The notes beneath the pieces are model-generated. The model ran no database searches and was not told where the DNA came from. It saw nothing but the letters and a program-made list of their open reading frames with translations. Made by a program: the position numbers and the translations under genes. DNA of 27,721 nucleotides from CAZUVM01 sp964623885 (lineage in GTDB: Bacteria > Verrucomicrobiota > Verrucomicrobiia > Limisphaerales > UBA8199), in contig CAZUVM010000158.1 of assembly GCA_964623885.1 (NCBI GenBank), positions 1 to 27,721 of the forward strand, given 5' to 3'. Below, piece after piece: positions 18,713 through 25,960 of the stretch (position 1 is its first letter; every line of letters starts with the position of its first letter).

Positions 18713-18828
18713 GGGTCGAAAGTTGGGGGTTCAAGGCCTGGTGAACTCCTGGAGGCGTTTGATCATTGAGCGTTGAGAGTTGACGGTTTTTGATTTTTCA
18801 TTGAGGGTGCTCAGGGAATACGGCGCGG

Positions 18829-18846
18829 CTCCTTACGTCGTCGCCT
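18829..18846 (+). repeat. Dispersed intergenic repeat, copy A
   Basis: CTCCTTACGTCGTCGCCT, preceded at 18764-18774 by CATTGAGCGTT and at 18801 by TTGAGGGT. Identical core to copy B at 19824 and one mismatch to copy C at 23747; all are on the same strand and outside genes. Confidence 0.75.
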
Positions 18847-18891
18847 GCAGATGAAGGTTCACGATTAGCGGACTGGCGTTCGTTGCGACCT

Positions 18892-19191
18892 ATGACCATC
18901 ATTGAGCTAGGATTCTTCATGACGCCTGTTTTCGGCGCCGTTGGCGGTTGCATGGCGGCCAGGGGATCGAGCGCGTCCACTACAGTTTCGGCGCTTGTGG
19001 TTGGCGCACTGCTCGGCGCTGGTCTGCTTTCTTTGATGCGTCTGACGTTTCGCGTTTTGCCATCGCGCTTCAACTCCACGCGCCCGGGCTGGCTCGGGCC
19101 TCTGTTGGCGGTCTTCGTCCTGCCTATCGCATTGCCGATTATCGCATGTTTCTTGTCACACGCGATTGTTTCAGCGGGATTGCATTTATGA
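18892..19191 (+). CDS. Small membrane protein, function unknown
   Basis: 99 residues from ATG 18892 (a TTG at 18883 is in frame upstream). Three hydrophobic segments are visible: about residues 5-22, 30-50 and 67-95, with a short basic loop (RVLPSRFNSTRPG) between the last two. No family is recognised. It begins 45 bp after a dispersed-repeat copy and lies just before a lipoprotein gene on the same strand. The hydrophobic pattern supports a real gene, but no homology can be stated. Confidence 0.5.
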   Translation: MTIIELGFFMTPVFGAVGGCMAARGSSASTTVSALVVGALLGAGLLSLMRLTFRVLPSRFNSTRPGWLGPLLAVFVLPIALPIIACFLSHAIVSAGLHL

Positions 19192-19255
19192 ACCGCGGCG
19201 CGTCAGGTCGAGCGGGGGGAATCAGATTACGATTACGGTTAAGTGCAAGGCAAAA

Positions 19256-19567
19256 GTGAAAGTGTGGTGCATTGTTGGCCTGGCGTTGGCTTTGGCGGGA
19301 TGCGCAATTCAGAACCCGCGCGCGCGGGCGCTCAATGCGGAGGAAGCGGAACGGTTGGCGCAGCAGTTGGCCAATGATAAGTCGCGGGAGCTGTACCAGT
19401 GCGAGCCGTTCCAGGAGGCGCGGCCGGCGCAGATGGAGCAGGGGCGTTGGGTCTGGCGGGATCGCCGGGGCTGGGGAAGCGGCGACATCGAGGCAACGGT
19501 AAAGTTCGCGGCGGACGGCTCGGCGCCCGAGGTGAAGGTTTTCCGGCTGTTTAACGAAACGAGATGA
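19256..19567 (+). CDS. Small lipoprotein, function unknown
   Basis: About 103 residues from GTG 19256 (GTG 19262 and an in-frame TTG at 19166 are alternatives). The N-terminus is a lipoprotein signal: VKVWCIVGLALALAGC, with the lipobox LAGC and Cys16 as predicted lipidation site. The mature part has an Ala/Glu/Gln-rich helix (LNAEEAERLAQQLANDKS) followed by a short beta-rich segment with WVWRDRRGWGSGDIEATVKF. No family is recognised. Envelope location is inferred from the lipobox. It follows the small membrane protein closely and may be cotranscribed with it. Confidence 0.65.
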   Translation: MKVWCIVGLALALAGCAIQNPRARALNAEEAERLAQQLANDKSRELYQCEPFQEARPAQMEQGRWVWRDRRGWGSGDIEATVKFAADGSAPEVKVFRLFNETR

Positions 19568-19853
19568 TTTGATTTCTAAGCGCAGATGAACACACTGCGG
19601 CAGAGCCGCAACCAAAAGGGAGGCCAATTGAGTTCATTCGAGGACGAGAAGGAGGACGAGGACGAGAGTTTGCGCAGGCCGAGGAAACTTTCATGGATAG
19701 CAGTACAGATGCACACGGATAAGGCAGACTGAGCATTGAGCGTTTTACATTTTGCATTGAAACGTGATGCGTGAAACGTGAAGGGGGGCAGGCGCAGTAA
19801 GTACCGCGCATTCGGGAACGCGACTCCTTACGTCGTCGCCTACATTGGAAGTC
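19568..19853. other. Repeat-rich intergenic stretch
   Basis: No gene. It contains a purine-rich GAGGACGAG direct-repeat tract (19640-19668), a CATTGAGCGTT box (19734-19744), a cluster of GAAACGTGA/GTGATGCGTGAAACGTGA-like words (about 19759-19781) and dispersed-repeat copy B (19824-19841). Its composition is like the 18,713-18,890 gap. Confidence 0.6.
19824..19841 (+). repeat. Dispersed intergenic repeat, copy B
   Basis: Same 18-bp core as copy A, ending 12 bp from the stop codon of the minus-strand PLD-like gene. Confidence 0.75.
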
Positions 19854-20411
19854 TCAGAATGGGTTTTTCGGACCATGCAATCTTTCCTTGTGGACCGGCA
19901 GGCCGGAATAGGGGTCGGAATGCTGGCGGTGGACCTGCCAATTAGCGGTGTATTTAACGGCCAGGTCCGGGTCTTCGATGACGAGGAGGTTTTCGGCGTT
20001 GTTGTCTTCGGCGGCGCGGGTGAAGTTGAAGGAGCCGGTGAGGACGGTATGTCCGTCGATGACGATGATTTTGTTGTGGGCGATGGCGTGCTGGGCATCG
20101 ATGTAGCAGCGGATGCCGTTGTTGAAGATAAAGGTAGCGGAGGAGTACTTTTCGGTGCGCTGGCTTTTGTCGAGGACGATTTCGACGCGGACATGACGGC
20201 GGTGGGCTTTGACGAGGGCTTCGGCGATGGGTGCGGAGGTGAAGGAATAGGCCTGAACGAGGACACGTGATTGGGCGCGGTCGAGTTCGCGGACGACGGC
20301 ATCGGTGCAGCCGCCGTGCGGGGAGAAGTAGACGGTGCAGGTGGGCGCGTTGCCGGCGGCGCAAGTGCAGAGCGCGCTGACGGCCAGGAACGGGGCAAGC
20401 CAGGTTTTCAT
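19854..20411 (-). CDS. Exported phospholipase D-like protein with a single HKD motif
   Basis: 185 residues from ATG 20411 (an in-frame TTG at 20423 is less likely). Signal peptide MKTWLAPFLAVSALCTCAAG. The PLD signature is complete: H112-N-K114-x4-D119 followed by GSFNFTRAAEDNNAENLLVI, the classic HxK(x)4D...GS-N-T---NNAEN arrangement. A single motif in under 200 residues matches the Nuc-type endonuclease subgroup, which works as a dimer; substrates in that group are nucleic acids or phosphodiesters. The signal peptide suggests action outside the cytoplasm. The last gene of the local minus-strand set; 20486 and 20765 lie upstream on the same strand. Confidence 0.88.
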   Translation of the reverse strand: MKTWLAPFLAVSALCTCAAGNAPTCTVYFSPHGGCTDAVVRELDRAQSRVLVQAYSFTSAPIAEALVKAHRRHVRVEIVLDKSQRTEKYSSATFIFNNGIRCYIDAQHAIAHNKIIVIDGHTVLTGSFNFTRAAEDNNAENLLVIEDPDLAVKYTANWQVHRQHSDPYSGLPVHKERLHGPKNPF

Positions 20412-20485
20412 GGGGTGGATCAATACCGCGAGCCGAGGCGGGTTTCCAGACGAGAGTGCGGGCCGGGCTCTTTTTGGCGCGCAGG

Positions 20486-20761
20486 TCAGCGTTTGACGGA
20501 GACGCCTTCGGTTTCGAGCAGGGATGCAAGTTCCCGCAGGAGGGCGGCGGCTTCGTCGTGGGGCAGGAGGCGGTCCGGGTGGGAGTTGGAACCGAGCAGT
20601 TTCACCTGGGGAGCCAGAACGTATTCGTCATTGGCGAGTTGGAAATGGATTTCGAAGACAGGCGAGCCGGCATTGGGCTTGTAATGGAGACAGGTTAACG
20701 GGCGATCCTCGACGATATAGCCATCCCTTGGCAGCGCCCGGATGCCGACGGAGGCGGTCAT
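20486..20761 (-). CDS. Small hypothetical protein
   Basis: 91 residues, no signal or membrane segment. An N-terminal beta-rich part (CLHYKPNAGSPVFEIHFQL) is followed by a predicted helix HDEAAALLRELASLLETEG. Lies 3 bp after the stop of the gene at 20765-20974 on the same strand, so the two are almost certainly cotranscribed. No family recognised; no clear ribosome binding site. Confidence 0.65.
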   Translation of the reverse strand: MTASVGIRALPRDGYIVEDRPLTCLHYKPNAGSPVFEIHFQLANDEYVLAPQVKLLGSNSHPDRLLPHDEAAALLRELASLLETEGVSVKR

Positions 20762-20764
20762 GGC

Positions 20765-20974
20765 TCAGGCGGGGCCGAGCTCGACGGACCAGTCGAGGTC
20801 CTCAGACGGGGTTTCGCCGAATACGTAATAGAGTTCGACGCCGCGCAGTTCGTGCCGGCGGATGGCTTCCTGGGCCTGGCTGACGTCGAAGCGCTGAGCG
20901 TCGCGCCAATCAGCGACCCAATGGCCGTCTTTGAAGAAGGCGCCGGTTTTTTTGTTTCGCAGCAGCTTTGTCAC
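20765..20974 (-). CDS. Small hypothetical protein
   Basis: 69 residues from GTG 20974. The N-terminus KLLRNKKTGAFFKDGHWVADWRD, then a helix, then VELYYVF and an acidic tail resembles short unnamed proteins that I recall from Verrucomicrobia; that recollection is unverified. First gene of a two-gene unit, 3 bp before the 91-residue gene. Predicted soluble and cytoplasmic. Confidence 0.65.
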   Translation of the reverse strand: MTKLLRNKKTGAFFKDGHWVADWRDAQRFDVSQAQEAIRRHELRGVELYYVFGETPSEDLDWSVELGPA

Positions 20975-21163
20975 AAATGAATTTGTTGTCCTTAAACCAA
21001 AAAGGCAATGGGCCGGGCAATGTCTAAAAACACGGACACCGCCTTGTAAGAAAATACTGACACGGATTGGGTGTGTTTTCAGCCCAGAGATTTCCTTGGT
21101 CTGCCCAACCTGCTGCCGCGGCTAGTGACCATAAACCCAAGCCGTGCGGATGGACTCTCCCTC

Positions 21164-21182
21164 TCCCCTTTGGAAAGGGTGC
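21164..21182. repeat. Short GC/AT palindrome between genes
   Basis: CCCTTT-GG-AAAGGG (21166-21179) inside a C-rich then G-rich stretch, downstream of the minus-strand beta-helix gene. It could act as a weak transcript-end hairpin, but has no T-tract on the required strand. Confidence 0.3.
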
Positions 21183-21218
21183 GGGGTCCGTTGTTCGCGT
21201 TCGCTTATAGGAAGCTGC

Positions 21219-23663
21219 TCAGGGCAGCCAGATGCATTGATAAAACCTAGCGCCCATCGCCGGCGCATTCACGTCCGTAAAATCATACGGCACGGTGTTA
21301 GTGACCAGCATCTCCCAATCCACGAAATTCGTCGTCGCCCGAATCGCATAGCGCAGTCCGGTTGCCCCGCTCACAGACAACATCGGCTCATGCGAGGATT
21401 TCGAGTAACTCAGCAGTTTCATCGTCGGCCGATCGACCACGACAATGATCTCCTGGGTGCTGACGGCCGTCTGGCCACACGAATCGGTAAGGAAGTAAGT
21501 CCGATACACCGTTTGATTGCCGGGGACCAGAACTGCCGGATAGTTCGAACACGTCAGCATGCCTGCTTTGGTGGAGGCCGTACCGCCCGCGGCAAGGAAT
21601 TCGGCCAGCGTTGTCGCTGCCGGCGGGATTTCGTCGACCGTGCGGACGTGGATCGGGCCGGGACATGCTATGAATGCTCGGCCGCTCTGGGAGTACTCGA
21701 CCAATCCGCTTACAACGTTTGCGATTTGATCTCCCGGTGTGGCGCCGAAATCATTTTGGTGCGCTTTCACAGTGCTGGTTCCGTTGTTTTCGATCGCCCA
21801 TGGCGGCTTGCTGTCGAAACCGTATCGCATTAGCACATTGTGGCCGGCGCTGGAACCGTTCACGCCGCTTCCTGCCCGCAGGCCGGTAATATCGCTGCCG
21901 CCGCAGTCGCCGGCATCGACTACGCCGGCGCCGACAACTCGAATGGCGGCGTTTAGATTTCCAGTGAGATCGTTATTCTCGATCAGAGCTTTCCCGCCCT
22001 GCACGTCGACGCCATAGCCGTTGCCGGCTATTGCGGCGCTATTGTTAAGAATGACAGCCGCCGCATTGGTTCCATGGACGCCCACCCCAACAGCTCCGCC
22101 GAAAATACCGGAATCTCCCAAAACATCGAGACGCGCCGAATTCGCCTGGGTCGATGGGTCCTGCTCCACCAGCGCACCGGTTCCGGCTTCGGTTACATTG
22201 ATGGTTACATTGCTCAGAGTAATAAAGACACTGCTCGCGCCGTAATCGGGATCTGAAGTAGCTGCCAGCACCCCGATTTGCACGTCCTTCAATGAACCGC
22301 CCAGGATCTGCACCGCATTGTTGCTCCAGCAGGCGCTGGCATACATGCCTGCATAACAGTTGTTGAATCCTTTAACTGTGTTACGCGCGAAGGTCACGCT
22401 ACCCTGACCATCAACAGTGAGTGCTTCCAGGCCGCGTATGGTCGCATTCAGCGGGGCGGCGACCGGCGTCTGCACCACGTTATCCGCGACCCAAAGCGGC
22501 GCGGCGTGTTCCCGTCGGTAATTGATCCAAATGCCAATGGCGCGTAGTCGGCTGATTTCAATTGGCCACCATTGGGCGATGGTCAGTTGGTTATTGGTTA
22601 TGGCCGGGACAAAGGCACCCGCGTCAGTGATCGTTCCGTGGAGGCTCAGTCCGCGGTTGACGTTCGTGATTGTGTTATTAGCAATCACCGAATGAATTGC
22701 ATAGGTCAGGATGCCCTCCCACATGTCTTCGAACTTATTGTTGAGAATGAAATTCCCTGCGCTCGCCGTGTCGAAAAAATCGAAACGGTCCAGGTAAATC
22801 CCGTCATAGCTCACATTTCGGATGATGTTGTTCTGGATGGTAACGTTGCTCACGTTGCTCAAGTCAGGATAGATGCCGTTTTGAACCCCGGCCGCCGCGT
22901 TAAGGCGTGCGCCATTGCCCTGGTAACCCGACCCAAGCGCCGGGTTGTTGCCATCGAGCAACAAACCATCCACAACGACATAATTGGTTACGATCGCAAC
23001 GATAGGCGTGTTTTCCGGATCGTTAATGGCCGGCAGGATGACTGCTTCCGCGCCGCGCGTCGTATCCATCCCTGGCTTTTGCGCATTTGGTCCAAGCAGC
23101 GAGAGAGATCTTGAGATCGTGACGTTCTCCACATAAATGCCCGCGGCAATCTGCACTGTGCCGCCGCTCGCAACCGCATCAACTGCTTTCTGGATCGAAT
23201 TGAAAGCATTATAGCCAACATAGTATGTCCCTGCGGTACCGGGAAACGACACCGCTCCGCAGGCTGTTCCGTAACTGGCACTGACATAAATTGCGGCCGG
23301 TGGGCTTGCCGGCCGCCGCACCGTCAGATTCCCAGTTTGGCTGGCTGAATCGCCGTTGGCGTCCGTTACGGTAAGCATGACCGGTTTCGAGCCAACGTCG
23401 CAGAAACTGAAGCTGGCAGGAACAACCGCACGGTTGGTAATGCCCAGGCCATTGCCGCTCGACCCAGCCGAAATGGCGTCAATGTCCGCGGGGGACAGGG
23501 TATAGTTGCCGGTGGAATCGAGCTTGATGGTGATGGGGTTAAAGACGGCGGTCGGGACGGCTGGTAATGTAACCGGCGACGCCAGACCGATCAGCAAGGC
23601 GAGGAGGAACCGTGATGAAGGATCGCGTGCAAGTATCTGTGGGCGAGTTTGGCGATTGTGCAT
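21219..23663 (-). CDS. Exported right-handed parallel beta-helix protein
   Basis: 814 residues from ATG 23663; the longer TTG start at 23714 would place 17 charged residues ahead of an already long signal sequence. Hydrophobic core FLLALLIGLAS. Residues ~40-115 form an Ig/HYR-like region (VMLTVTDANGDSAS). The beta-helix begins with FNSIQKAVDAVASGGTVQIA and continues with GIYVENVTI and many N-N-I rungs (VTIQNNIIRNVSYDGIYLD), as in pectin-lyase-like and NosD/PbH1 proteins. The C-terminus is a short beta module (LRYAIRATTNFVDWEMLV, then ARFYQCIWLP) related in layout to those of other exported proteins here. Carbohydrate binding or cleavage is common in the fold, but catalytic residues cannot be assigned. 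Monocistronic as far as visible. Confidence 0.85.
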   Translation of the reverse strand: MHNRQTRPQILARDPSSRFLLALLIGLASPVTLPAVPTAVFNPITIKLDSTGNYTLSPADIDAISAGSSGNGLGITNRAVVPASFSFCDVGSKPVMLTVTDANGDSASQTGNLTVRRPASPPAAIYVSASYGTACGAVSFPGTAGTYYVGYNAFNSIQKAVDAVASGGTVQIAAGIYVENVTISRSLSLLGPNAQKPGMDTTRGAEAVILPAINDPENTPIVAIVTNYVVVDGLLLDGNNPALGSGYQGNGARLNAAAGVQNGIYPDLSNVSNVTIQNNIIRNVSYDGIYLDRFDFFDTASAGNFILNNKFEDMWEGILTYAIHSVIANNTITNVNRGLSLHGTITDAGAFVPAITNNQLTIAQWWPIEISRLRAIGIWINYRREHAAPLWVADNVVQTPVAAPLNATIRGLEALTVDGQGSVTFARNTVKGFNNCYAGMYASACWSNNAVQILGGSLKDVQIGVLAATSDPDYGASSVFITLSNVTINVTEAGTGALVEQDPSTQANSARLDVLGDSGIFGGAVGVGVHGTNAAAVILNNSAAIAGNGYGVDVQGGKALIENNDLTGNLNAAIRVVGAGVVDAGDCGGSDITGLRAGSGVNGSSAGHNVLMRYGFDSKPPWAIENNGTSTVKAHQNDFGATPGDQIANVVSGLVEYSQSGRAFIACPGPIHVRTVDEIPPAATTLAEFLAAGGTASTKAGMLTCSNYPAVLVPGNQTVYRTYFLTDSCGQTAVSTQEIIVVVDRPTMKLLSYSKSSHEPMLSVSGATGLRYAIRATTNFVDWEMLVTNTVPYDFTDVNAPAMGARFYQCIWLP

Positions 23664-23991
23664 AGGTTGTTGCTTCTGATTCCGAATCGATTGGAGCGCA
23701 CGCGACGGCGGCAACGACGTTAGCGAAACGTTGAGGGTCGAGCCGACTCCTCACGTCGTCGCCTACAGTCTCGGCGTGGTTGACTGACGCACCGACAGCG
23801 CGGGATGTGTCGTTCGAATGCAAATTGCGCTCCCAAACCGCCGATTGGCGGCGTGCGGGGATGTTTATGACGGGTAAAGGAAGTGATGTCAAGAGCTTTG
23901 TGTTGACTATGACGGAACGGAATGGGTAGCGAATGGGCATTCACTCCCTTGACGCGGCGTTTAGCAACTGGCACCGTCTTGGCGTTGCGAC
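23664..23991. other. Intergenic region between beta-helix gene and tRNA
   Basis: 328 bp with no credible gene. It holds dispersed-repeat copy C (23747-23764) and a short CCGCC-GATT-GGCGG hairpin (23838-23851). The promoters of the beta-helix gene (minus) and the tRNA (plus) must lie here, but none could be fixed. Confidence 0.5.
23747..23764 (+). repeat. Dispersed intergenic repeat, copy C
   Basis: CTCCTCACGTCGTCGCCT, one mismatch from copies A and B, followed by ACA/ACAG as in the others and preceded by TTGAGGGTCG at 23731. Confidence 0.75.
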
Positions 23992-24066
23992 GCCAGCGTA
24001 ACTCAGTGGTAGAGTAGCGGTTTTGTAAACCGCCTGTCGCCGGTTCAATCCCGGCCGCTGGCTCCA
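23992..24066 (+). tRNA. tRNA-Thr (anticodon TGT)
   Basis: Acceptor stem GCCAGCG pairs with CGCTGGC; D arm ACTC/GAGT; anticodon stem GCGGT/ACCGC with loop TTTGTAA, giving anticodon TGT; T stem GCCGG/CCGGC with loop TTCAATC; CCA is encoded. It reads ACA threonine codons. Its 3' end marks a visible change in sequence character to the right. Confidence 0.97.
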
Positions 24067-24069
24067 GCT

Positions 24070-24402
24070 TCAAACTGTTGAAGGGCAGGGAGTCCCAAAA
24101 GTCGGAACGGCCACTGTCAGTGAGACTGTCAGTAAAGTGGCGCCGTGCCCATCAGCACGCCCATCATTCGGCAGAATTCCGTAGTCGCCTCCGTCGGTTC
24201 TGTCGTATCGTGTTGCCATTCCTGACAGAGCCGGTTGGACGCTGTGCCCGGCGCCCGGGGCAATGTCCACGCCGCGGTGCAGCTCGTAGGGGTTTCCGGT
24301 CCCGTCGTAGGTGAGCGATTTCGATACAAAGAGGTCAGATCGCCGCTGCTTCTTTGGTGTGGGGTATTCAGGTCGTCGTAAAACGTCCCTCCGCCAAGGC
24401 CA
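24070..24402 (-). pseudogene. Possible fragment of an M23 (LytM-type) metallopeptidase
   Basis: The frame is open between stops at 24405 and 24070 but has no good start. Around 24345-24190 it reads LTYDGTGNPYELHRGVDIAP, then ALSGMATRYDR and GDYG. HRGVDIA (24279-24259) matches the first zinc-ligand motif H-x3-D of M23 peptidases, with the usual downstream A-LSG strand. The HxH motif and the rest of the domain are missing. The other minus-strand frame (up to about 24500) may hold an upstream part, implying a frameshift. A chance match of a short motif remains possible. Confidence 0.33.
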
Positions 24403-24426
24403 CTATAGTCGTCGAAGAAATCCTGA

Positions 24427-24448
24427 GTAATTGGAGACCCCCAATTAC
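24427..24448. repeat. 8-bp perfect inverted repeat
   Basis: GTAATTGG (24427-24434), 6-nt loop AGACCC, CCAATTAC (24441-24448). It lies 100 bp downstream of the four-helix membrane protein gene and may be the hairpin of its transcript end, though no T-run follows. Confidence 0.45.
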
Positions 24449-24547
24449 CCGTCCATCTCACTGCCTCTCGGAGCCTTCCCCTCTGGCGCCGGCAGCGCAC
24501 CTTTTCCCCGCCTGGAAAAGTGCCAAAACTCGCACTTGCGAGCCAGA

Positions 24548-25249
24548 TCAGGGCGTCCCGCCTCCCTGCTTCACCTTACCGCCCAGATTGGATCTTGCGA
24601 TTAACCCAGCCAATCCGGCCTTGCGAACTTCAGGCTTACCAGTGAATAACGCCGTGAATTTGGGATCCCCGAACGCTTCAGCGCGATTGCTGCTCGAAAC
24701 TTTCCCCCACTGGAACACCACCCAACAGGCTGCCAAGAGTTGGGCGATCCCCAGTGCAACCACCACCCATAAGGTCACAGGCCATCCACAGAACTTGGCC
24801 GAATCGGCGCCGCCCATGCCCAACCAGAACGAAGCCGCGGTGATGGCACAAAAGCCCACCATGGGGATCAAGTAAAACAGCCTCATCCAACGAGACATTC
24901 CCTTTCCCTCCGTGGCGTACAGCATCATGCACCGGACCGGTGGGAGGTTGGGATCGTCAAACTCCTTCTTCAGGCCGACGAGGAAATTCGAATTTAGAAG
25001 CCGCTCATATACAAGTTGGTCGATGATCCACAGCACCAGGAGGCCCAGCGTCGCCATGCAGCTTACCACCGCAACCAGGAGCGCTGGCGGCACAATCCAA
25101 GGCGCGTCTTTCACCACCTTCAGCAGCAACGCGATTCCGCCAAACGCGGCCAGCATCCAACCTGAGGCCAGGTTACGGATGCCAGATTGGATCTCGTTGA
25201 AATGCCTCTCCGATTCCACGAACTTCCAATATTCCTCGTTCTTGTCCAT
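24548..25249 (-). CDS. Four-helix membrane protein, function unknown
   Basis: 233 residues from ATG 25249, with an excellent GGAGGA four bases upstream. Layout: an amphipathic charged N-terminus (MDKNEEYWKFVESERHFNEI), two membrane helices (about 29-46 and 52-78), a ~45-residue soluble loop (LLNSNFLVGLKKEFDDP), two more helices (about 122-145 and 157-180), and a ~50-residue soluble, basic tail. No enzymatic motif is seen. Second gene of an operon, 18 bp after a small winged-helix-like protein. The layout recalls predicted membrane effectors of bacterial conflict systems (SLATT or S-4TM-like), but I do not recognise it as a member and that reading is speculative. Confidence 0.8.
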   Translation of the reverse strand: MDKNEEYWKFVESERHFNEIQSGIRNLASGWMLAAFGGIALLLKVVKDAPWIVPPALLVAVVSCMATLGLLVLWIIDQLVYERLLNSNFLVGLKKEFDDPNLPPVRCMMLYATEGKGMSRWMRLFYLIPMVGFCAITAASFWLGMGGADSAKFCGWPVTLWVVVALGIAQLLAACWVVFQWGKVSSSNRAEAFGDPKFTALFTGKPEVRKAGLAGLIARSNLGGKVKQGGGTP

Positions 25250-25267
25250 AGTTCCTCCAAAGAAGCG

Positions 25268-25636
25268 TCATGCACGTTTTCCACGGCGCGCGCCGCCCAC
25301 CGCCTTACGGCCCCGCTCTGGCCTGCCCAACCTACGACGCCGCGCCCCAGCCCCGCGTTTCCCAATCGTCCCGCCTACGTGCCGCTCAAGCAGATGCTTA
25401 ACACCGGCGCTACTCTGCGCACTGACTTGGTATCGCGCACATCCATCGGGACCCGCCCTTTGGGCAACCAGCCCCCGAGAAACAAGCGCAGCCAGCGCTC
25501 CCTCCACCGCCGCAGCCCCCGAGCGAATACGCCGCTTCAAGAGCCACCACTCCGTGATCCCCCTGACCGTATCCTCAGCCTCCGGATTCGAACTGAGATA
25601 AGCCAGGATCTGTAATTCGATCTGGTCCACGGTCAT
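25268..25636 (-). CDS. Small winged-helix-like DNA-binding protein with basic tail
   Basis: 122 residues from ATG 25636, preceded by TAAGGG. Residues 1-75 have the pattern of a winged helix: IELQILAYLSSNPEAEDTVR, then ITEWWLLKRRIRSGAAAVEG with ALAALVSRGLVAQR as likely recognition part, and a wing GPDGCARYQVS. The last ~35 residues are Arg/Lys/Gly-rich (RRRRLGRPERGRKAVGG), a non-specific nucleic-acid-binding type tail. First gene of the operon with the four-helix membrane protein. Its promoter is overlapped by an inverted repeat, consistent with autoregulation (inference). Confidence 0.7.
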   Translation of the reverse strand: MTVDQIELQILAYLSSNPEAEDTVRGITEWWLLKRRIRSGAAAVEGALAALVSRGLVAQRAGPDGCARYQVSAQSSAGVKHLLERHVGGTIGKRGAGARRRRLGRPERGRKAVGGARRGKRA

Positions 25637-25699
25637 CCCTTACGGCGCCAACCAGCCAAGAACATCTCCATACTGCGCGCAAGCACACCACCTGCCCAG

Positions 25700-25728
25700 A
25701 TTAGAACTCTCCGAAGATTCGTTGTCAA
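25700..25728 (-). promoter_or_regulatory. Sigma70-type promoter of the winged-helix/membrane-protein operon
   Basis: On the minus strand: -35 TTGACA (25728-25723), 17-base spacer, -10 TCTAAT (25705-25700). This is 11 of 12 consensus bases with ideal spacing, about 65 bp ahead of the start codon at 25636. Confidence 0.65.
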
Positions 25729-25745
25729 TAACAAAGCTTTGACAA
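25722..25745. promoter_or_regulatory. Inverted repeat overlapping the -35 box, candidate operator
   Basis: TTGTCAA (25722-25728) and TTGACAA (25739-25745) are perfect 7-bp arms with a 10-nt spacer. The first arm coincides with the -35 box of the minus-strand promoter. Arm length and spacing suit a dimeric winged-helix regulator. Confidence 0.45.
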
Positions 25746-25960
25746 TGCTGCCTCTAGCGGCCACCAAAACCAACATACGCCACCAAGACTTTCAAAAACA
25801 TCCCCGGCTTCGCCATAACCCATTTATGTTCCCCTATCTCAGATTATCCAAATACTTATTGACATACACCAAGAATTACTGTAAGCAGGATTCCGCAGGG
25901 ATTAAATGACAACAACCGGGCTCATCGGGCCGTACCCTGAACCACCGTGGAGGAAACACT

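Larger units (their letters stand above)
24067..24547. other. Decayed region downstream of the tRNA
   Basis: 481 bp without an intact gene. It contains two close copies of the palindrome ACTGTCAGT (24113-24121 and 24125-24133), an 8-bp inverted repeat (24427-24448) and a minus-strand M23-peptidase-like fragment. No integrase could be found in any frame. Confidence 0.5.
25637..25960. other. AT-rich divergent promoter region
   Basis: 324 bp with no gene. It contains the minus-strand promoter and overlapping inverted repeat (25700-25745), a TTGACA at 25859-25864 on the plus strand with only a weak -10 (TAAGCA at 25882-25887), and a strong GGAGG (25949-25953) ahead of the plus-strand gene. Confidence 0.55.

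Noticed and set aside
23720..24073. Minus-strand open frame beginning MKLEPAAGIEPATGG
   Set aside because: The first part is the antisense reading of the tRNA-Thr gene, a well-known spurious protein, and the rest covers a repeat-bearing intergenic region.
24067..25300. Integrase gene next to the tRNA
   Set aside because: No tyrosine- or serine-recombinase motif (such as HxLR...Y) was found in any frame up to the four-helix membrane protein.
25859..25887. Plus-strand promoter TTGACA-N17-TAAGCA ahead of the large unknown gene
   Set aside because: The -35 is perfect but the -10 matches consensus at only two positions, so it is mentioned only in the intergenic entry.
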